64,000 nt of DNA from Flammeovirga agarivorans (GCF_012641475.1 NZ_JABAIL010000003.1:1-64000); one strand, 5' to 3'. Shown: positions 53,508 through 63,499, numbered from the stretch's first letter. Numbers and translations: made by a program. The notes: generated by a model not told the origin, from the letters alone.

Positions 53508-54491
53508 ATGAAAAGTCAACAGATTATCAACTTACTTATTCTACTAGGTTTTATAGTATCCATAAATAATACTTCTGCACAAAATAGACAAGATGAACAC
53601 CTCACTCCTCTTATGAAAGCGGCAGGAGAAGGAAATGTAGAATTGGTGGAAGAACTCATTAATAATGGGGAAAATATCTTTGTCATTGATCCAATAACAG
53701 GTACTAATGTTGTTCATTTTGCTGCTCAAGGTGGTCATGTTGAAGTCATGAAAATTTTAGTGGAACATGGCGCTGAGGCCATTATTAATCTTCAAGCAGC
53801 TAGTAATACTTTTACACCCCTAATGGTTGCTACTTGGTATCAAAATCCAAAAATGATTCAATATCTATTATCACTAGATCATATTAATGCGAACTTAAAA
53901 GATCAATATGGTAGAACGGCTGCACAATTCCCTGTTCCTGATAAAGGTTCAAAAGAACTACATCCAATAGATCAAGAAATTTCAGAAATCTTTGCTAAGT
54001 ATTATAAAAAATATGATCGATATATGGAGCAACATTTTGAAGATAAAGTAACTCCTAAAAATTTACCAAAAGACGTTAACCTAGTCATTCCAAATAATGA
54101 AATGGGCAATGGATATCATACCGCAGCATTGGTGGCTTCGAGAAATAATAATATTGAATTATTTAGGAAGATGATTGAAAATGGTGCCGATTTAACGCTT
54201 GAAGGAGAATATATGAAAGCTGTTGTTACACATAAGGCTGCCTATATGGGAAATTCAAAGATCATGCATATGATTGTAAAACATAAGGATTTTGATAAAA
54301 TTAAAAATGCTCAAGGCCCTACTAACGGATATACTCCATTACATGATGCGATATGGCATGGAAATACTGCCACAGCAAAAATTTTATTAGATGCAGGTGT
54401 GGACACATCTATAGTAGCTTGGGATGGACTTACTCCTCTGGATTTAGCTAAGAAAAAAGGCTATCAAGATATAGTGGATTTGTTCCAATAG
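53508..54491 (+). CDS. Secreted ankyrin-repeat protein
   Basis: A 327-residue protein with a signal peptide (LLILLGFIVSINNTSAQ). Ankyrin repeats cover residues about 30-320: LTPLMKAAGEGNVELVEELI, VVHFAAQGGHVEVMKILVEHGA, then a more divergent middle and YTPLHDAIWHGNTATAKILLDAGV. It probably mediates protein binding in the periplasm or at the surface. It is likely cotranscribed with the quinone reductase, 116 bases upstream. A terminator-like hairpin (about 54505-54540) follows. Confidence 0.85.
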   Translation: MKSQQIINLLILLGFIVSINNTSAQNRQDEHLTPLMKAAGEGNVELVEELINNGENIFVIDPITGTNVVHFAAQGGHVEVMKILVEHGAEAIINLQAASNTFTPLMVATWYQNPKMIQYLLSLDHINANLKDQYGRTAAQFPVPDKGSKELHPIDQEISEIFAKYYKKYDRYMEQHFEDKVTPKNLPKDVNLVIPNNEMGNGYHTAALVASRNNNIELFRKMIENGADLTLEGEYMKAVVTHKAAYMGNSKIMHMIVKHKDFDKIKNAQGPTNGYTPLHDAIWHGNTATAKILLDAGVDTSIVAWDGLTPLDLAKKKGYQDIVDLFQ

Positions 54492-54504
54492 GCAATCACA
54501 AAAG

Positions 54505-54542
54505 AGTAGGGTAATTTGAATTAAATATCCTGCTCTTTTTAT
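54505..54542 (+). terminator. Terminator after the ankyrin gene
   Basis: AGAGTAGG near 54505 pairs with CCTGCTCT and TTTTTAT near 54530, ending the MarR-linked transcript. Confidence 0.7.
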
Positions 54543-54705
54543 ATTGTTTCAGTCCTCTTATAACGAAAGATTCAACTACATTCAAAGGTCCTCTTTAACA
54601 TCAAGTCTTCTCCTATTTGAATTACTTATAGATACATGGAATGAAATGCTACCCATCAAAAATAAGCATGTGCTTTGTTATTGAGATTTCTATGAGAAAA
54701 GTTAT

Positions 54706-54713
54706 TACTTTTG
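54706..54713 (+). promoter_or_regulatory. Candidate -7 promoter box for the metal-uptake pair
   Basis: TACTTTTG matches TAnnTTTG, with a TTG at 54681-54683 upstream (22 bases away, slightly long). It is about 60 bases before ATG 54774. Confidence 0.45.
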
Positions 54714-54773
54714 CCGCAAACAGCTAATTATATCAATTCACTAATCGAAATAAATAAACTTCATCAACGAAAT

Positions 54774-55808
54774 ATGAAATTAAAAACGGGAGTCATTTCA
54801 AAGACATTCGACAATAAACTGACTAGACCATTCTATTTGCTATTCGCTCTTATTGTATTGAGTAGCCATGATTTGTATATCAAAATGGAGACCTACTTCT
54901 TGAAACCCAATCAGGAAGCATCTTTTAGTTTATACAATGGTACTTTTGAAAGTAGTGAAAATACAATTTCAAGAGATCGACTTTTAGATGCTTCAATCGT
55001 AGCTCATGGAAAAAGAGTAGCTATTTCAGCCAGACAGTGGGTAGATCAGGACAGTACGGTAACAAAAGCTATTTTTAAACCTACAGAAGAAGGTACCTAT
55101 GTCGCTGGTGTTTCTACAAAAGAAAGAGTCTTTCAACAGACAGCTGAAGAATTCAATAGCTATTTAAAACATGATGGTGTTTTAGATATGTTGAATGAGA
55201 GAAAATATAGTAACACATTAGATGAGGATGTGGCAGAAAGCTACCAAAAGCATGTAAAAGCCATCTACCAAGTTGGTGATCAAAAATCTGAGGACTGGAA
55301 GACCATCTTAGGATACCCTATTGAGTTTGTACCAATGGATAACCCTTATGCTAAACATAGTGGAGAATCTCTTGATGTACAATTACTACTAGACGGCCAA
55401 CCTCTTGCCAACCAAATAGTGTATGCAGATCATGTTTCAGGGCATCATTCCCATGACGGTCACACTCACAGCCATGATCATGGTTCGGATCATGAACACA
55501 CACACACTAACGGTAAACAACTACGAACTAATGACCAAGGGATCATTACAGTGGGCTTACCCGAAGATGGTATTTATTTTCTTCGAACTATCCATATGAA
55601 AAAGGTAGAAGGCAATAAAGATTATACACATCAATCTAAATGGAGTACACTAACTTTTGAAGTGACGCATGAACATGGCGAACATACACATACTCATGAT
55701 CACGACCACGATCATGACCATGAAGAAGGGATTCCAACTTCACTGTTTGTGATCGTCAGCTTATTTATCATCGCTACATTATTTATGTATTTTAGAAAAA
55801 ACAACTAA
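54774..55808 (+). CDS. DUF4198 histidine-rich metal-uptake protein
   Basis: A 344-residue protein with an N-terminal membrane or signal segment (PFYLLFALIVLSSHDLYIKM), a DUF4198-type domain (HDLYIKMETYFLKPNQEASFSLYNGTF pattern, split by residues) and two histidine-rich stretches (HHSHDGHTHSHDHG and HTHTHDHDHDHDHEEG), ending in a C-terminal membrane helix (SLFVIVSLFIIATLFMYF). DUF4198 proteins are periplasmic partners of nickel/cobalt uptake; the His clusters probably capture the metal. ATG 54774 is preferred over an upstream in-frame TTG. One base separates it from the HupE-like gene. Confidence 0.88.
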   Translation: MKLKTGVISKTFDNKLTRPFYLLFALIVLSSHDLYIKMETYFLKPNQEASFSLYNGTFESSENTISRDRLLDASIVAHGKRVAISARQWVDQDSTVTKAIFKPTEEGTYVAGVSTKERVFQQTAEEFNSYLKHDGVLDMLNERKYSNTLDEDVAESYQKHVKAIYQVGDQKSEDWKTILGYPIEFVPMDNPYAKHSGESLDVQLLLDGQPLANQIVYADHVSGHHSHDGHTHSHDHGSDHEHTHTNGKQLRTNDQGIITVGLPEDGIYFLRTIHMKKVEGNKDYTHQSKWSTLTFEVTHEHGEHTHTHDHDHDHDHEEGIPTSLFVIVSLFIIATLFMYFRKNN

Positions 55809-55809
55809 G

Positions 55810-56487
55810 ATGAAATTGAACTTTAAAAAGGTTTTCTTCCTGTTTCTATTATTTCTTCCATTTATTGGATTTGCACATGATGTTACTAGTGCCGATCAGG
55901 AAACATTACGTAACGGTGGTTTATGGGCATATATTCAAGTAGGTGCAACTCACATGCTGACAGGGTATGATCACCTACTTTTTCTAGCAGGAGTGGTATT
56001 CTACTTAAATGGCTTAAAAGATATTTTAAAGTTTATCACCGCTTTTACTGTGGGGCATTGTATCACATTAATTGGTGCTACGTATTTAGGAATCACTGCT
56101 GATGAACATTTAGTTGATGCAATCATTGCTTTGAGTATACTTTATAAAGGTTTTGAAAACCTTGGTGGCTTCGAAAAATTCAATGTCAAGTCTCCGAACT
56201 TATTACTTATGGTTGTTATTTTCGGACTGATACATGGCTTTGGATTATCGACCAAATTGCAATCTTTTGATATGGGACAGGGTGAGTTCCTACCTAAGAT
56301 TTTATGTTTTAATCTGGGTGTAGAATTAGGACAAGTGTTAGCTTTAATTCCTATTGTAATCATCATTACCTTATCTAGAAAAAACAAAGATTTTCTTGCT
56401 TTCTACAAGGCGGTCAATTGGTATTTAATTATTGCAGGTTTTTGCCTGTTTTTATATCAAATGTCAAGGTTTTACTCGGGTCATTAA
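55810..56487 (+). CDS. HupE/UreJ-like metal permease
   Basis: A 225-residue membrane protein with a signal-like start and about six helices. The HupE/UreJ signature is visible: GATHMLTGYDHLLFLAG and FTVGHCITLIGATYLG, plus LIHGFGLSTKL, which in this family form the metal path. It is probably a Ni or Co permease paired with the His-rich DUF4198 protein before it (one base apart). A hairpin terminator follows (56512-56562). Confidence 0.88.
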   Translation: MKLNFKKVFFLFLLFLPFIGFAHDVTSADQETLRNGGLWAYIQVGATHMLTGYDHLLFLAGVVFYLNGLKDILKFITAFTVGHCITLIGATYLGITADEHLVDAIIALSILYKGFENLGGFEKFNVKSPNLLLMVVIFGLIHGFGLSTKLQSFDMGQGEFLPKILCFNLGVELGQVLALIPIVIIITLSRKNKDFLAFYKAVNWYLIIAGFCLFLYQMSRFYSGH

Positions 56488-56511
56488 TTGATCCAAAAAT
56501 CTATAAAAAAC

Positions 56512-56562
56512 AAAAAGTAGAATATCGATGATATATAAATTATATTGGTATTCTACTTTTTT
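56512..56562 (+). terminator. Terminator after the HupE gene
   Basis: AAAAAGTAGAATA and TATTCTACTTTTTT arms with a long AT-rich loop. Confidence 0.7.
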
Positions 56563-56578
56563 ATTTAGCTAAAAAAAT

Positions 56579-57043
56579 ATGAGCCCAGAAGTTCCTATCA
56601 TCATTATTGCTATCGCTATCCCTTTATTTTTTGTTTGTCTTAGATTTTTCAAAAAAAGAAATATTGGCTCCCAAAAAAACAGGTTTTGGATCGCGCTAGG
56701 TTTTACCTCTTTTGTTAGTCCTGTGATTTATATCCTTGTTATTCTGTCTTGGCTATGGTCTAATTCCTATTACAGTAAAGAAGAGTTTAATGCAAAAGTT
56801 TGGGAAAGTACCGAATTGGAACGCTACAGAATGTCTGAAGATATTATCGAAAGTAAGATGCTTTTGGGTAAATCCGATCAGGAAGTAATTTCATTATTAG
56901 GTACCGATTATATCTTCTATAATGAAACTAGGATTACATATATGTTAGGTTTCGTCCCTGGGTTATTTAATATTGATCCCGATTATCTTGAAATCACCTT
57001 AGAAAATGGTATTGTAGTAAGTGTTACCCAATATGAAGGTTAA
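56579..57043 (+). CDS. Unknown membrane protein with SmpA-like C-terminal part
   Basis: A 154-residue protein with two N-terminal hydrophobic segments (IIIIAIAIPLFFVCLRFF, FTSFVSPVIYILVILSWLW) and a polar C-terminal part with KMLLGKSDQEVISLLGTDY, resembling the small BamE/SmpA-like fold. Function is not assigned. The gap to 57352 (309 bases) contains a TACCTTTG box near 57156 that may be a distal promoter, and no gene. Confidence 0.7.
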   Translation: MSPEVPIIIIAIAIPLFFVCLRFFKKRNIGSQKNRFWIALGFTSFVSPVIYILVILSWLWSNSYYSKEEFNAKVWESTELERYRMSEDIIESKMLLGKSDQEVISLLGTDYIFYNETRITYMLGFVPGLFNIDPDYLEITLENGIVVSVTQYEG

Positions 57044-57352
57044 ACAATTCATGACTATTCAAGTTTAACTTTCAGAAATTATCCGTTCCCAAGACTAAAA
57101 AGTATAACTCTTCTACAAAAATGTTTAAGTTCTAAAGCCCTTTCTGTCTTTACCTTTGTCAAAGATCATTTTTAAAGAAGAACTTAAAATAATTACAAGA
57201 TAAAAATATAATAGTTTGGATATCATGTTCTACTAGAATTAATGTAAGTCATATAAATCTATAATTAGTTGATATAAAGTTCTATACTTAACATAATCCA
57301 TAAATAAATTCAATTGTAATTACATTTCATTGAAACATATAAATCAAAATAA

Positions 57353-58504
57353 ATGAAACGTATCATTAAATGGTTATTTATCACTGTAGGTATTTTGATA
57401 TTATCTGTGGTAATTATTGGAACTGCTTTTATTAATATTAGTCCGCAATTTGGAGGATCTGCCAATAAGGATCAACAGTTAAGTTATGCAGAAACCGGTC
57501 ATTATCAAGATGGGATATTCATCAATGATGAAGAGATTATTATGGAGTACAACTGCCATAGTATCACAGCGATGCTAAAAGAAACGATGAACCCAGATCC
57601 TAATGTAGCTCCACATCAAAATATTGATGTGCTTAAAATGGATCCTCAATCGATAGGTACTTTACCGGACTCATTACCTAGAATCACTTGGTTAGGTCAC
57701 TCGTCATTCTTAATAGAAATTGATGGTAAAAAGGGTTTAATTGATCCTGTTTTTGGTCAATACGCTGCTCCACATCCTTGGTTAGGAAGAGCTCGATTCA
57801 ATAAGGAAATGCCCATAACTATTGATGATTTATCTAATATTGATTTTGTAATTATCTCTCATGATCACTACGATCATTTGGATTATGAATCGATTGATGA
57901 ATTAAAAGAAAAAGTGAACCATTTCTATGTTCCGCTGGGTGTTGGAAATCATTTAAGAAGATGGGAAATCAGTGATGATAAAATCTCAGAAATGGATTGG
58001 TGGCAAGAAGCCAAGTATAAAGATTTAAAAATAGTACTCACCCCATCAAGGCATATGTCGGGAAGAGGGTTAAGCGATCAATCTGCTACACTTTGGGGAT
58101 CATGGGTGATACAAAGTCAAAACACTAATATTTACTTTAGTGGCGATGGTGGATATGGAAAACACTTTAAAGAAATAGGAGAAAAATATGGCCCTTTTGA
58201 TGTAGGTTTAATGGAATGTGGACAATACAATGAACTATGGAGAGATGTTCATATGATGCCCGAAGAATCCGTTACTGCTGCACAAGACATCCAAGCGAAA
58301 TTAATTGTCCCTATACATTGGGGATCATTTGCATTGGCTACGCATTCTTGGACTGATCCTGTTGAGAGGATAGTTAAAGCTGCCAAAAAAGAAAATATGC
58401 CAATTGCAACGCCAAAAATTGGTCAATCTATATTGATTGATGGAGAGCTGAAAACAGATTATACACATTGGTGGGAAAGTAAACGCTACGCAATGATGAG
58501 ATAG
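57353..58504 (+). CDS. MBL-fold metallohydrolase (NAPE-PLD/UlaG-like)
   Basis: A 383-residue protein with an N-terminal membrane anchor (IIKWLFITVGILILSVVIIGTAF), then a metallo-beta-lactamase fold: TWLGHSSFLIEIDGK, the zinc motif SHDHYDHLD, STTP-like TPSRHMSGRG, FSGDGGYGKHF and IPIHWGSF with metal ligands, the pattern of NAPE-PLD/UlaG-type hydrolases. Probably hydrolyses a phosphodiester or lactone at the membrane. Followed by a hairpin terminator (58510-58550). Confidence 0.9.
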   Translation: MKRIIKWLFITVGILILSVVIIGTAFINISPQFGGSANKDQQLSYAETGHYQDGIFINDEEIIMEYNCHSITAMLKETMNPDPNVAPHQNIDVLKMDPQSIGTLPDSLPRITWLGHSSFLIEIDGKKGLIDPVFGQYAAPHPWLGRARFNKEMPITIDDLSNIDFVIISHDHYDHLDYESIDELKEKVNHFYVPLGVGNHLRRWEISDDKISEMDWWQEAKYKDLKIVLTPSRHMSGRGLSDQSATLWGSWVIQSQNTNIYFSGDGGYGKHFKEIGEKYGPFDVGLMECGQYNELWRDVHMMPEESVTAAQDIQAKLIVPIHWGSFALATHSWTDPVERIVKAAKKENMPIATPKIGQSILIDGELKTDYTHWWESKRYAMMR

Positions 58505-58509
58505 ACATT

Positions 58510-58550
58510 TAAAAGACTACATCTTTAGAAAGGTGTAGTCTTTTCTATTT
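58510..58550 (+). terminator. Terminator after the MBL gene
   Basis: AAAAGACTACA and TGTAGTCTTTT arms with a 12-base loop and a following T-rich stretch. Confidence 0.85.
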
Positions 58551-58625
58551 TACATAAAAATGCATTCAGAAATAAATAGTATTTTTAATATCTAAGAACA
58601 AAAATCCATCAATTATTTACGTATC

Positions 58626-59468
58626 ATGAACATCAAGAAAATTATCAATTCCACTCAACGCCCTGCCCTATATGAAAAAGGAACCACCTTTATGTGGACA
58701 GATCCTTATATTTCGAAACAATTACTTCAAATTCATCTGAACCCCGATATTGACCTTGCTAGCCGTAAACAATCTTCTATCGAAAAAACTGTCAATTGGA
58801 TTCTTGATCACTTAAAAGTGGAGAAACCTTTAAAAATTCTGGATCTAGGATGTGGTCCAGGTTTGTATACCAAAATTCTTGCAGAAAAAGGACATCAAGT
58901 CACAGGTATGGATATCTCTAAAAACTCAATAGAGTATGCCACTTCCACAGCAGACAAAAATGGTCTCTCTATTCATTACAGAAATGAAAGTTATCTTGAA
59001 GCTGATTTAGGAACTGAAGAATATGACCTCATTCTACTTATTTATACTGATCTCGGTGCTTTAACTCCTTCAGAAAGAGCTCCTTTACTCATCAATATAA
59101 AAAATGCCCTAAAGAAAGGTGGTTCATTTATTTTTGATGTATTGAAAGATAAAGACTTTACGAAAAAGGCATCTCTCAAATCTTGGGATGCAGTAGAAGC
59201 AGGCTTTTGGAAAGGTACACCACACTTAGCTTTATCAGAATCATTCTTGTTTGAAGAGGAGAAAGTTCTCCTTTCACAACATACCATTATCGACGAAAAT
59301 GATACTACAGATGTCTACCGTTTTTGGACACACTTCTTCTCTAAGAAAGATATTTTAGAAATGATTGCCGCTCCAAATTTTAGCAACGTTACTTTTGAAG
59401 AAGGTTTACTCCCAAAAAGCGATATGTGGAATGGCGATAATGTATTGTTTATCAAATGTGATAAATAA
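58626..59468 (+). CDS. Class I SAM-dependent methyltransferase
   Basis: A 280-residue methyltransferase: ILDLGCGPGLYTKILA (motif I), MDISKNSIEYA and DLILLIYTDLGALTPSERAPLL (motif IV region). A domain after residue 190 is family-variable. Substrate unknown. Together with the regulator at 59556 it may form a small unit; the gap between them is 87 bases. Confidence 0.9.
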   Translation: MNIKKIINSTQRPALYEKGTTFMWTDPYISKQLLQIHLNPDIDLASRKQSSIEKTVNWILDHLKVEKPLKILDLGCGPGLYTKILAEKGHQVTGMDISKNSIEYATSTADKNGLSIHYRNESYLEADLGTEEYDLILLIYTDLGALTPSERAPLLINIKNALKKGGSFIFDVLKDKDFTKKASLKSWDAVEAGFWKGTPHLALSESFLFEEEKVLLSQHTIIDENDTTDVYRFWTHFFSKKDILEMIAAPNFSNVTFEEGLLPKSDMWNGDNVLFIKCDK

Positions 59469-59555
59469 GAAAGAATCAATTAATTTTGGAGAATTAAAAC
59501 AACCAAAAGCTATTCATAATTGTAGAATCGCTTTACTCATCAATTTATTTAGAGA

Positions 59556-60131
59556 TTGCAACAATTATTTGATAAAATCAGAAACGACATTCCATTGTCA
59601 CCCGAAGCAGAGGAACATATTTATTCGATCGGGGAAATAAAGAATATATCTAAAGGTGACTTATTAATACAACAAGGCCATACTGTTCATACAACTTTCT
59701 TTGTTACTGAGGGATGTTTACGTTCTTTTTATGTTGATAAAGATGGGAAAGAACATACCCTACAATTTGCAGTAAATGATTGGTGGATAAGTGATTTTAT
59801 GGCCGTCTACAACCAAGATGTCGCATCACTTACTGTTGAGTGTATACAAGACTCTAGAGTCATCGAATTCCAGATGGAACAATTGCAAGAGATCTACCCT
59901 TTATTCCCTGAATTTGAGACATTTCAAAGAAAGAACTTGGAACGTCATGTGATGCACTTACATAAAAGAATTCTAAATCAGCTTAGGTTAACAGCTACCG
60001 AAAGATATGAATTATTCATAAGACAATATCCTAATATAGAACAGTTTACCCCTAACTATTATATTGCTTCTTATCTTGGTGTAACAAAGGAAAGTTTAAG
60101 TAGAATACGAAAATTAAAAGCTCAGAAGTAG
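59556..60131 (+). CDS. Crp/Fnr family transcriptional regulator
   Basis: A 191-residue regulator with a cNMP-binding-like barrel (ISKGDLLIQQGHTVHTTFFVTEG) and a C-terminal HTH (IASYLGVTKESLSRIRKL). It is closely related in layout to the regulator at 3573. It precedes the HchA-like gene at 60209, whose promoter box lies in the intervening 77 bases, so the two are probably separate transcripts. Ligand unknown. Confidence 0.92.
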   Translation: MQQLFDKIRNDIPLSPEAEEHIYSIGEIKNISKGDLLIQQGHTVHTTFFVTEGCLRSFYVDKDGKEHTLQFAVNDWWISDFMAVYNQDVASLTVECIQDSRVIEFQMEQLQEIYPLFPEFETFQRKNLERHVMHLHKRILNQLRLTATERYELFIRQYPNIEQFTPNYYIASYLGVTKESLSRIRKLKAQK

Positions 60132-60172
60132 CTTTGTTATCATAGGGTAATTTCTGAGAGATCTTTATCATG

Positions 60173-60180
60173 TAACTTTG
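60173..60180 (+). promoter_or_regulatory. -7 promoter box for the HchA-like gene
   Basis: TAACTTTG matches TAnnTTTG. It would place transcription start near 60187, which makes an upstream TTG at 60185 unusable as start and supports ATG 60209. Confidence 0.5.
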
Positions 60181-60208
60181 TGAATTGAATATAAAATCAC
60201 CAAAAGTT

Positions 60209-61063
60209 ATGCTAAAGAAAATTCTTGGATTATCACCAAAATTAGAGTCTGATGGCTCATACAGCCCGTCTAAATTGGCGTTAATGATAGGAACATCGAA
60301 AAAAACTGACTATGAAAATATCTCTTACAATCAATACAAAGGTGAAAAAACTAAGATTTTAGTCATCTTTACAGAAGAGAAAAATCTTAAAATGAAGAAC
60401 GGTAAATACTTCTCAACAGGCAACCACCCTGTTGAAGCACTATTACCAATGCTTCATCTGAGAAATGCTGGGTTTGAATTTGAAATCGCAACTACTACTG
60501 GTAAACCTGTCGTATTTGAAATGTGGGCTTTCCCAGATAACGATATCGCTGTGAATACCCTATACTATGATCTGAAATCTGAATTTGATAATCCTGTTAA
60601 ACTCTCTGATTTCATAAACCTATCTTCTCACCGCCCAGAAGATTATGCAGCAATATTTATTCCGGGAGGGCATGGAGCCATGATTGGAATTCCTGAAGAT
60701 AAAAATGTAGATAACGTCTTAAGATGGGCTGATGAGAATGAACTGTTTACAATCAGTTTATGTCATGGTCCGGGAGCTTTTTTAGCTACTACATTAGACG
60801 ATCAGAAGTTCCTTTATGAAGGGTATAACATGGCTGTTTTTCCAGATTCTGTGGATAATCAAACGCCAATGTTTGGATACTTACCCGGAAAAATGCCCTA
60901 TGGGTTAAGTGAAAAACTAAAAAGCCTCGGAGTATCTCTAATGAATACAAAAATGGATAAAACGGTTTGTCTTGATAGAAAACTGATTACAGGAGCTAGT
61001 CCTTTAGCCTCTAATGAGCTTGGTAAATTAGCTGCAAATACCTTATTGAAAGAATTAGGTTAA
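60209..61063 (+). CDS. hchA: HchA-like DJ-1/PfpI glyoxalase III
   Basis: A 284-residue class I glutamine-amidotransferase-like protein of the DJ-1/HchA group: KILVIFTEEKN, IPGGHGAMIGIPED (Glu near the active site) and the nucleophile elbow ISLCHGPGAFLA with catalytic Cys. It probably converts methylglyoxal to lactate or repairs glycated proteins, and acts as a chaperone under stress. ATG 60209 is supported by the promoter box at 60173. A terminator-like hairpin lies at 61090-61144. Confidence 0.85.
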   Translation: MLKKILGLSPKLESDGSYSPSKLALMIGTSKKTDYENISYNQYKGEKTKILVIFTEEKNLKMKNGKYFSTGNHPVEALLPMLHLRNAGFEFEIATTTGKPVVFEMWAFPDNDIAVNTLYYDLKSEFDNPVKLSDFINLSSHRPEDYAAIFIPGGHGAMIGIPEDKNVDNVLRWADENELFTISLCHGPGAFLATTLDDQKFLYEGYNMAVFPDSVDNQTPMFGYLPGKMPYGLSEKLKSLGVSLMNTKMDKTVCLDRKLITGASPLASNELGKLAANTLLKELG

Positions 61064-61089
61064 AAGGGTATTATCCAAAAAAATACTAC

Positions 61090-61144
61090 AACGGTCTGTG
61101 GATTTGTTCATCACCATTGAATGAATTTACTGGCCGTTTTTTTA
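61090..61144 (+). terminator. Terminator after the HchA-like gene
   Basis: AACGGTC (near 61091) and GGCCGTT (near 61131) followed by TTTTTTATT. Confidence 0.7.
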
Positions 61145-61237
61145 TTCAATTACCTCTTTTAATAGTATTTTTAATGGTGATTCATTGAGTTGAATGGACT
61201 AAAAAGTCTAGTTTTCATAACCTTCTATTGTCATTTC

Positions 61238-63499
61238 ATGAGAAATATTATTATCAAAGGTGCAAGGCAAAACAATCTTAAGAACTTGGACTTAAAAATA
61301 CCAAGAAATAAGATTGTAGTATTTACGGGTGTTTCTGGATCGGGGAAATCGTCTTTGGTTTTTGAAACCATAAATGCTGAAGCACAACGTCAGCTGTACG
61401 ATACTTTTAGCACTTTTGCGAGAAGCAGAATGCCAAAATACGAACAAGCAGACTACGACTTGATAGAAAATTTATCTCCTGCAATATTAATAGAACAAAA
61501 GCGGTTTTCTGGTAATTCTAGATCTACTGTAGGTACTGTAACGGAAATATACACTTACCTTAGATTATTATTTTCTCGTATTGGTTCTGAATTTATTGGA
61601 GGTTCTAACCACTTTTCCTTTAACTCTCCTGAAGGGATGTGTGAGCACTGCAGTGGAACCGGATTCGCCACTAAAATTGAAGTCGATGCCCTCATAGATT
61701 GGAATAAAACTATTAATAATGGTGGCATTTTATTTAGTGATTTTAAAGTTGGTTCTATCTTTTGGAAACAGATTGTGATGTCCAATTTATTTGACTGCGA
61801 TAAGCCTTTCAAAAATTTCTCTGAAAAAGAGATACATGACTTCTTATATGCAAAAAGTATTCGACATGATTTTGGAGATGAGGAAGGTTTTCTGAAAGGT
61901 AATTATGAAGGCTTATACCGAAAAATCAATCGCCTGTATCTGAATAAAGATATCGCTAGTCTTTCAAAAAAGAAACAGGATGTGATCAAAAATTATATCC
62001 ATCAAGGAACATGTGACCAATGCAACGGTACTCGTCTAAACTCAAAAGCTTTATCAGTAACTATCCATCAAAAAAACATATTTGAATTATGTGAGATGCA
62101 ACTAAATCAATTATCTCATTTTATCTCACAAATAAAAAATGAGATGGTAGCTACGGTGCTGGAACAAATACAATTGCGTTTACAATATCTGATAAATATT
62201 GGCGTCGGGTACCTCAACTTATCGAGAGAAACCAGTACATTATCGGGAGGAGAAGCACAACGAGTAAAACTTGCTAAACAACTAGGCAGTAGCCTTACTG
62301 AGATGATCTATATACTTGATGAACCAAGTGTTGGACTCCATCCTAGAGATGTTCATTTAGTCAATGAATTATTCAAAGAACTCAAAGCAGGAGGAAATAC
62401 GGTCTTAATTGTTGAGCATGATCCTGATGTGATTAAGATTGCTGACCATATTATCGATATCGGTCCTCATGCTGGAGTGAAAGGTGGTAAAATTATGTAT
62501 CAAGGTGATTTTAAGGGCTTACAAAGAGCAGATACTCTCACCGGAAAGTTCTTACATACTCCGATTCCTAAAAAGGAGCCAATAAGAAATTCAAATGAGT
62601 ACTTCACAATAGAAAAGGCTACGTCCAATAACCTAAAGAATATTACCGTAAAGATTCCAAAGGAGTTATTTGTCTGCATTACTGGCGTTGCCGGATCTGG
62701 AAAAAGCTCATTGATACATCAAGAGTTCTTGAAGAAAAACGCTAAAGCCATTGTGATTGATCAAAGTCCAGTTGGACAATCTGAACGTTCTAATTCGGCC
62801 ACCTATACCGGTGTATTCGATTTGATTCGTAAAGTGTTTGCTAAACAGAATAAAGTAAGTAGTGCATTATTTAGTTTTAATTCAAAAGGCGCCTGTCCAA
62901 AATGTAATGGATTAGGTTATATCACGATAGACATGGCATTTTTGGATGCTGTGAAGTCGAAGTGTGAAGAATGTAATGGAAAACGATATAATCATGAAGT
63001 ACTCACCTATAAGTATCAAGGGAAAAATATCCATGAAGTATTAGAACTTACGATTCAGCAAGCCTACGAATTCTTTGCCATCAAGGAAATTCAATTAAAA
63101 CTAAAGCTGTTAATTGATGTAGGACTTGGCTACTTAAAACTAGGACAACCTCTTTCTACATTATCTGGAGGGGAATGTCAAAGGGTGAAGCTAGCTAGTG
63201 AATTACATAAAGAAGGGAATATCTATATTATGGATGAGCCAACAACGGGCCTTCATATGTCAGATATTCAAAAAATTATTGAGTTAATGAATCAATTGGT
63301 AGATAATGGAAATTCATTAATCGTTATCGAACATAATTTGGATGTGATTAATAATGCCGATTGGATTATCGATATTGGACCTGAGGGAGGTATTGCTGGA
63401 GGGGAATTAGTTTTTGAAGGAACACCAGATAAGATTGTACTTTCGAAGACAAGTTACACAGGCAGATACCTAAAGGAATATAAGAACGCTTTCAAGTAA
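61238..63499 (+). CDS. Short UvrA-like excinuclease ATPase
   Basis: A 753-residue protein with two ABC ATPase modules of UvrA type: Walker A GVSGSGKSSLVFE near residue 30 and GVAGSGKSSLIHQ near 490, signatures LSGGEAQRVKLAKQLG and LSGGECQRVKLASEL, and zinc-binding CxxC pairs (CEHCSGTG, CDQCNGTR, CPKCNGLG, CEECNGKR). It is about 190 residues shorter than typical UvrA and appears to lack the UvrB-binding region, resembling the UvrA2/DrrC class linked to drug or DNA-damage tolerance. ATG 61238 is preferred over an upstream in-frame start. It is followed by a DinB gene 34 bases downstream. Confidence 0.9.
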   Translation: MRNIIIKGARQNNLKNLDLKIPRNKIVVFTGVSGSGKSSLVFETINAEAQRQLYDTFSTFARSRMPKYEQADYDLIENLSPAILIEQKRFSGNSRSTVGTVTEIYTYLRLLFSRIGSEFIGGSNHFSFNSPEGMCEHCSGTGFATKIEVDALIDWNKTINNGGILFSDFKVGSIFWKQIVMSNLFDCDKPFKNFSEKEIHDFLYAKSIRHDFGDEEGFLKGNYEGLYRKINRLYLNKDIASLSKKKQDVIKNYIHQGTCDQCNGTRLNSKALSVTIHQKNIFELCEMQLNQLSHFISQIKNEMVATVLEQIQLRLQYLINIGVGYLNLSRETSTLSGGEAQRVKLAKQLGSSLTEMIYILDEPSVGLHPRDVHLVNELFKELKAGGNTVLIVEHDPDVIKIADHIIDIGPHAGVKGGKIMYQGDFKGLQRADTLTGKFLHTPIPKKEPIRNSNEYFTIEKATSNNLKNITVKIPKELFVCITGVAGSGKSSLIHQEFLKKNAKAIVIDQSPVGQSERSNSATYTGVFDLIRKVFAKQNKVSSALFSFNSKGACPKCNGLGYITIDMAFLDAVKSKCEECNGKRYNHEVLTYKYQGKNIHEVLELTIQQAYEFFAIKEIQLKLKLLIDVGLGYLKLGQPLSTLSGGECQRVKLASELHKEGNIYIMDEPTTGLHMSDIQKIIELMNQLVDNGNSLIVIEHNLDVINNADWIIDIGPEGGIAGGELVFEGTPDKIVLSKTSYTGRYLKEYKNAFK

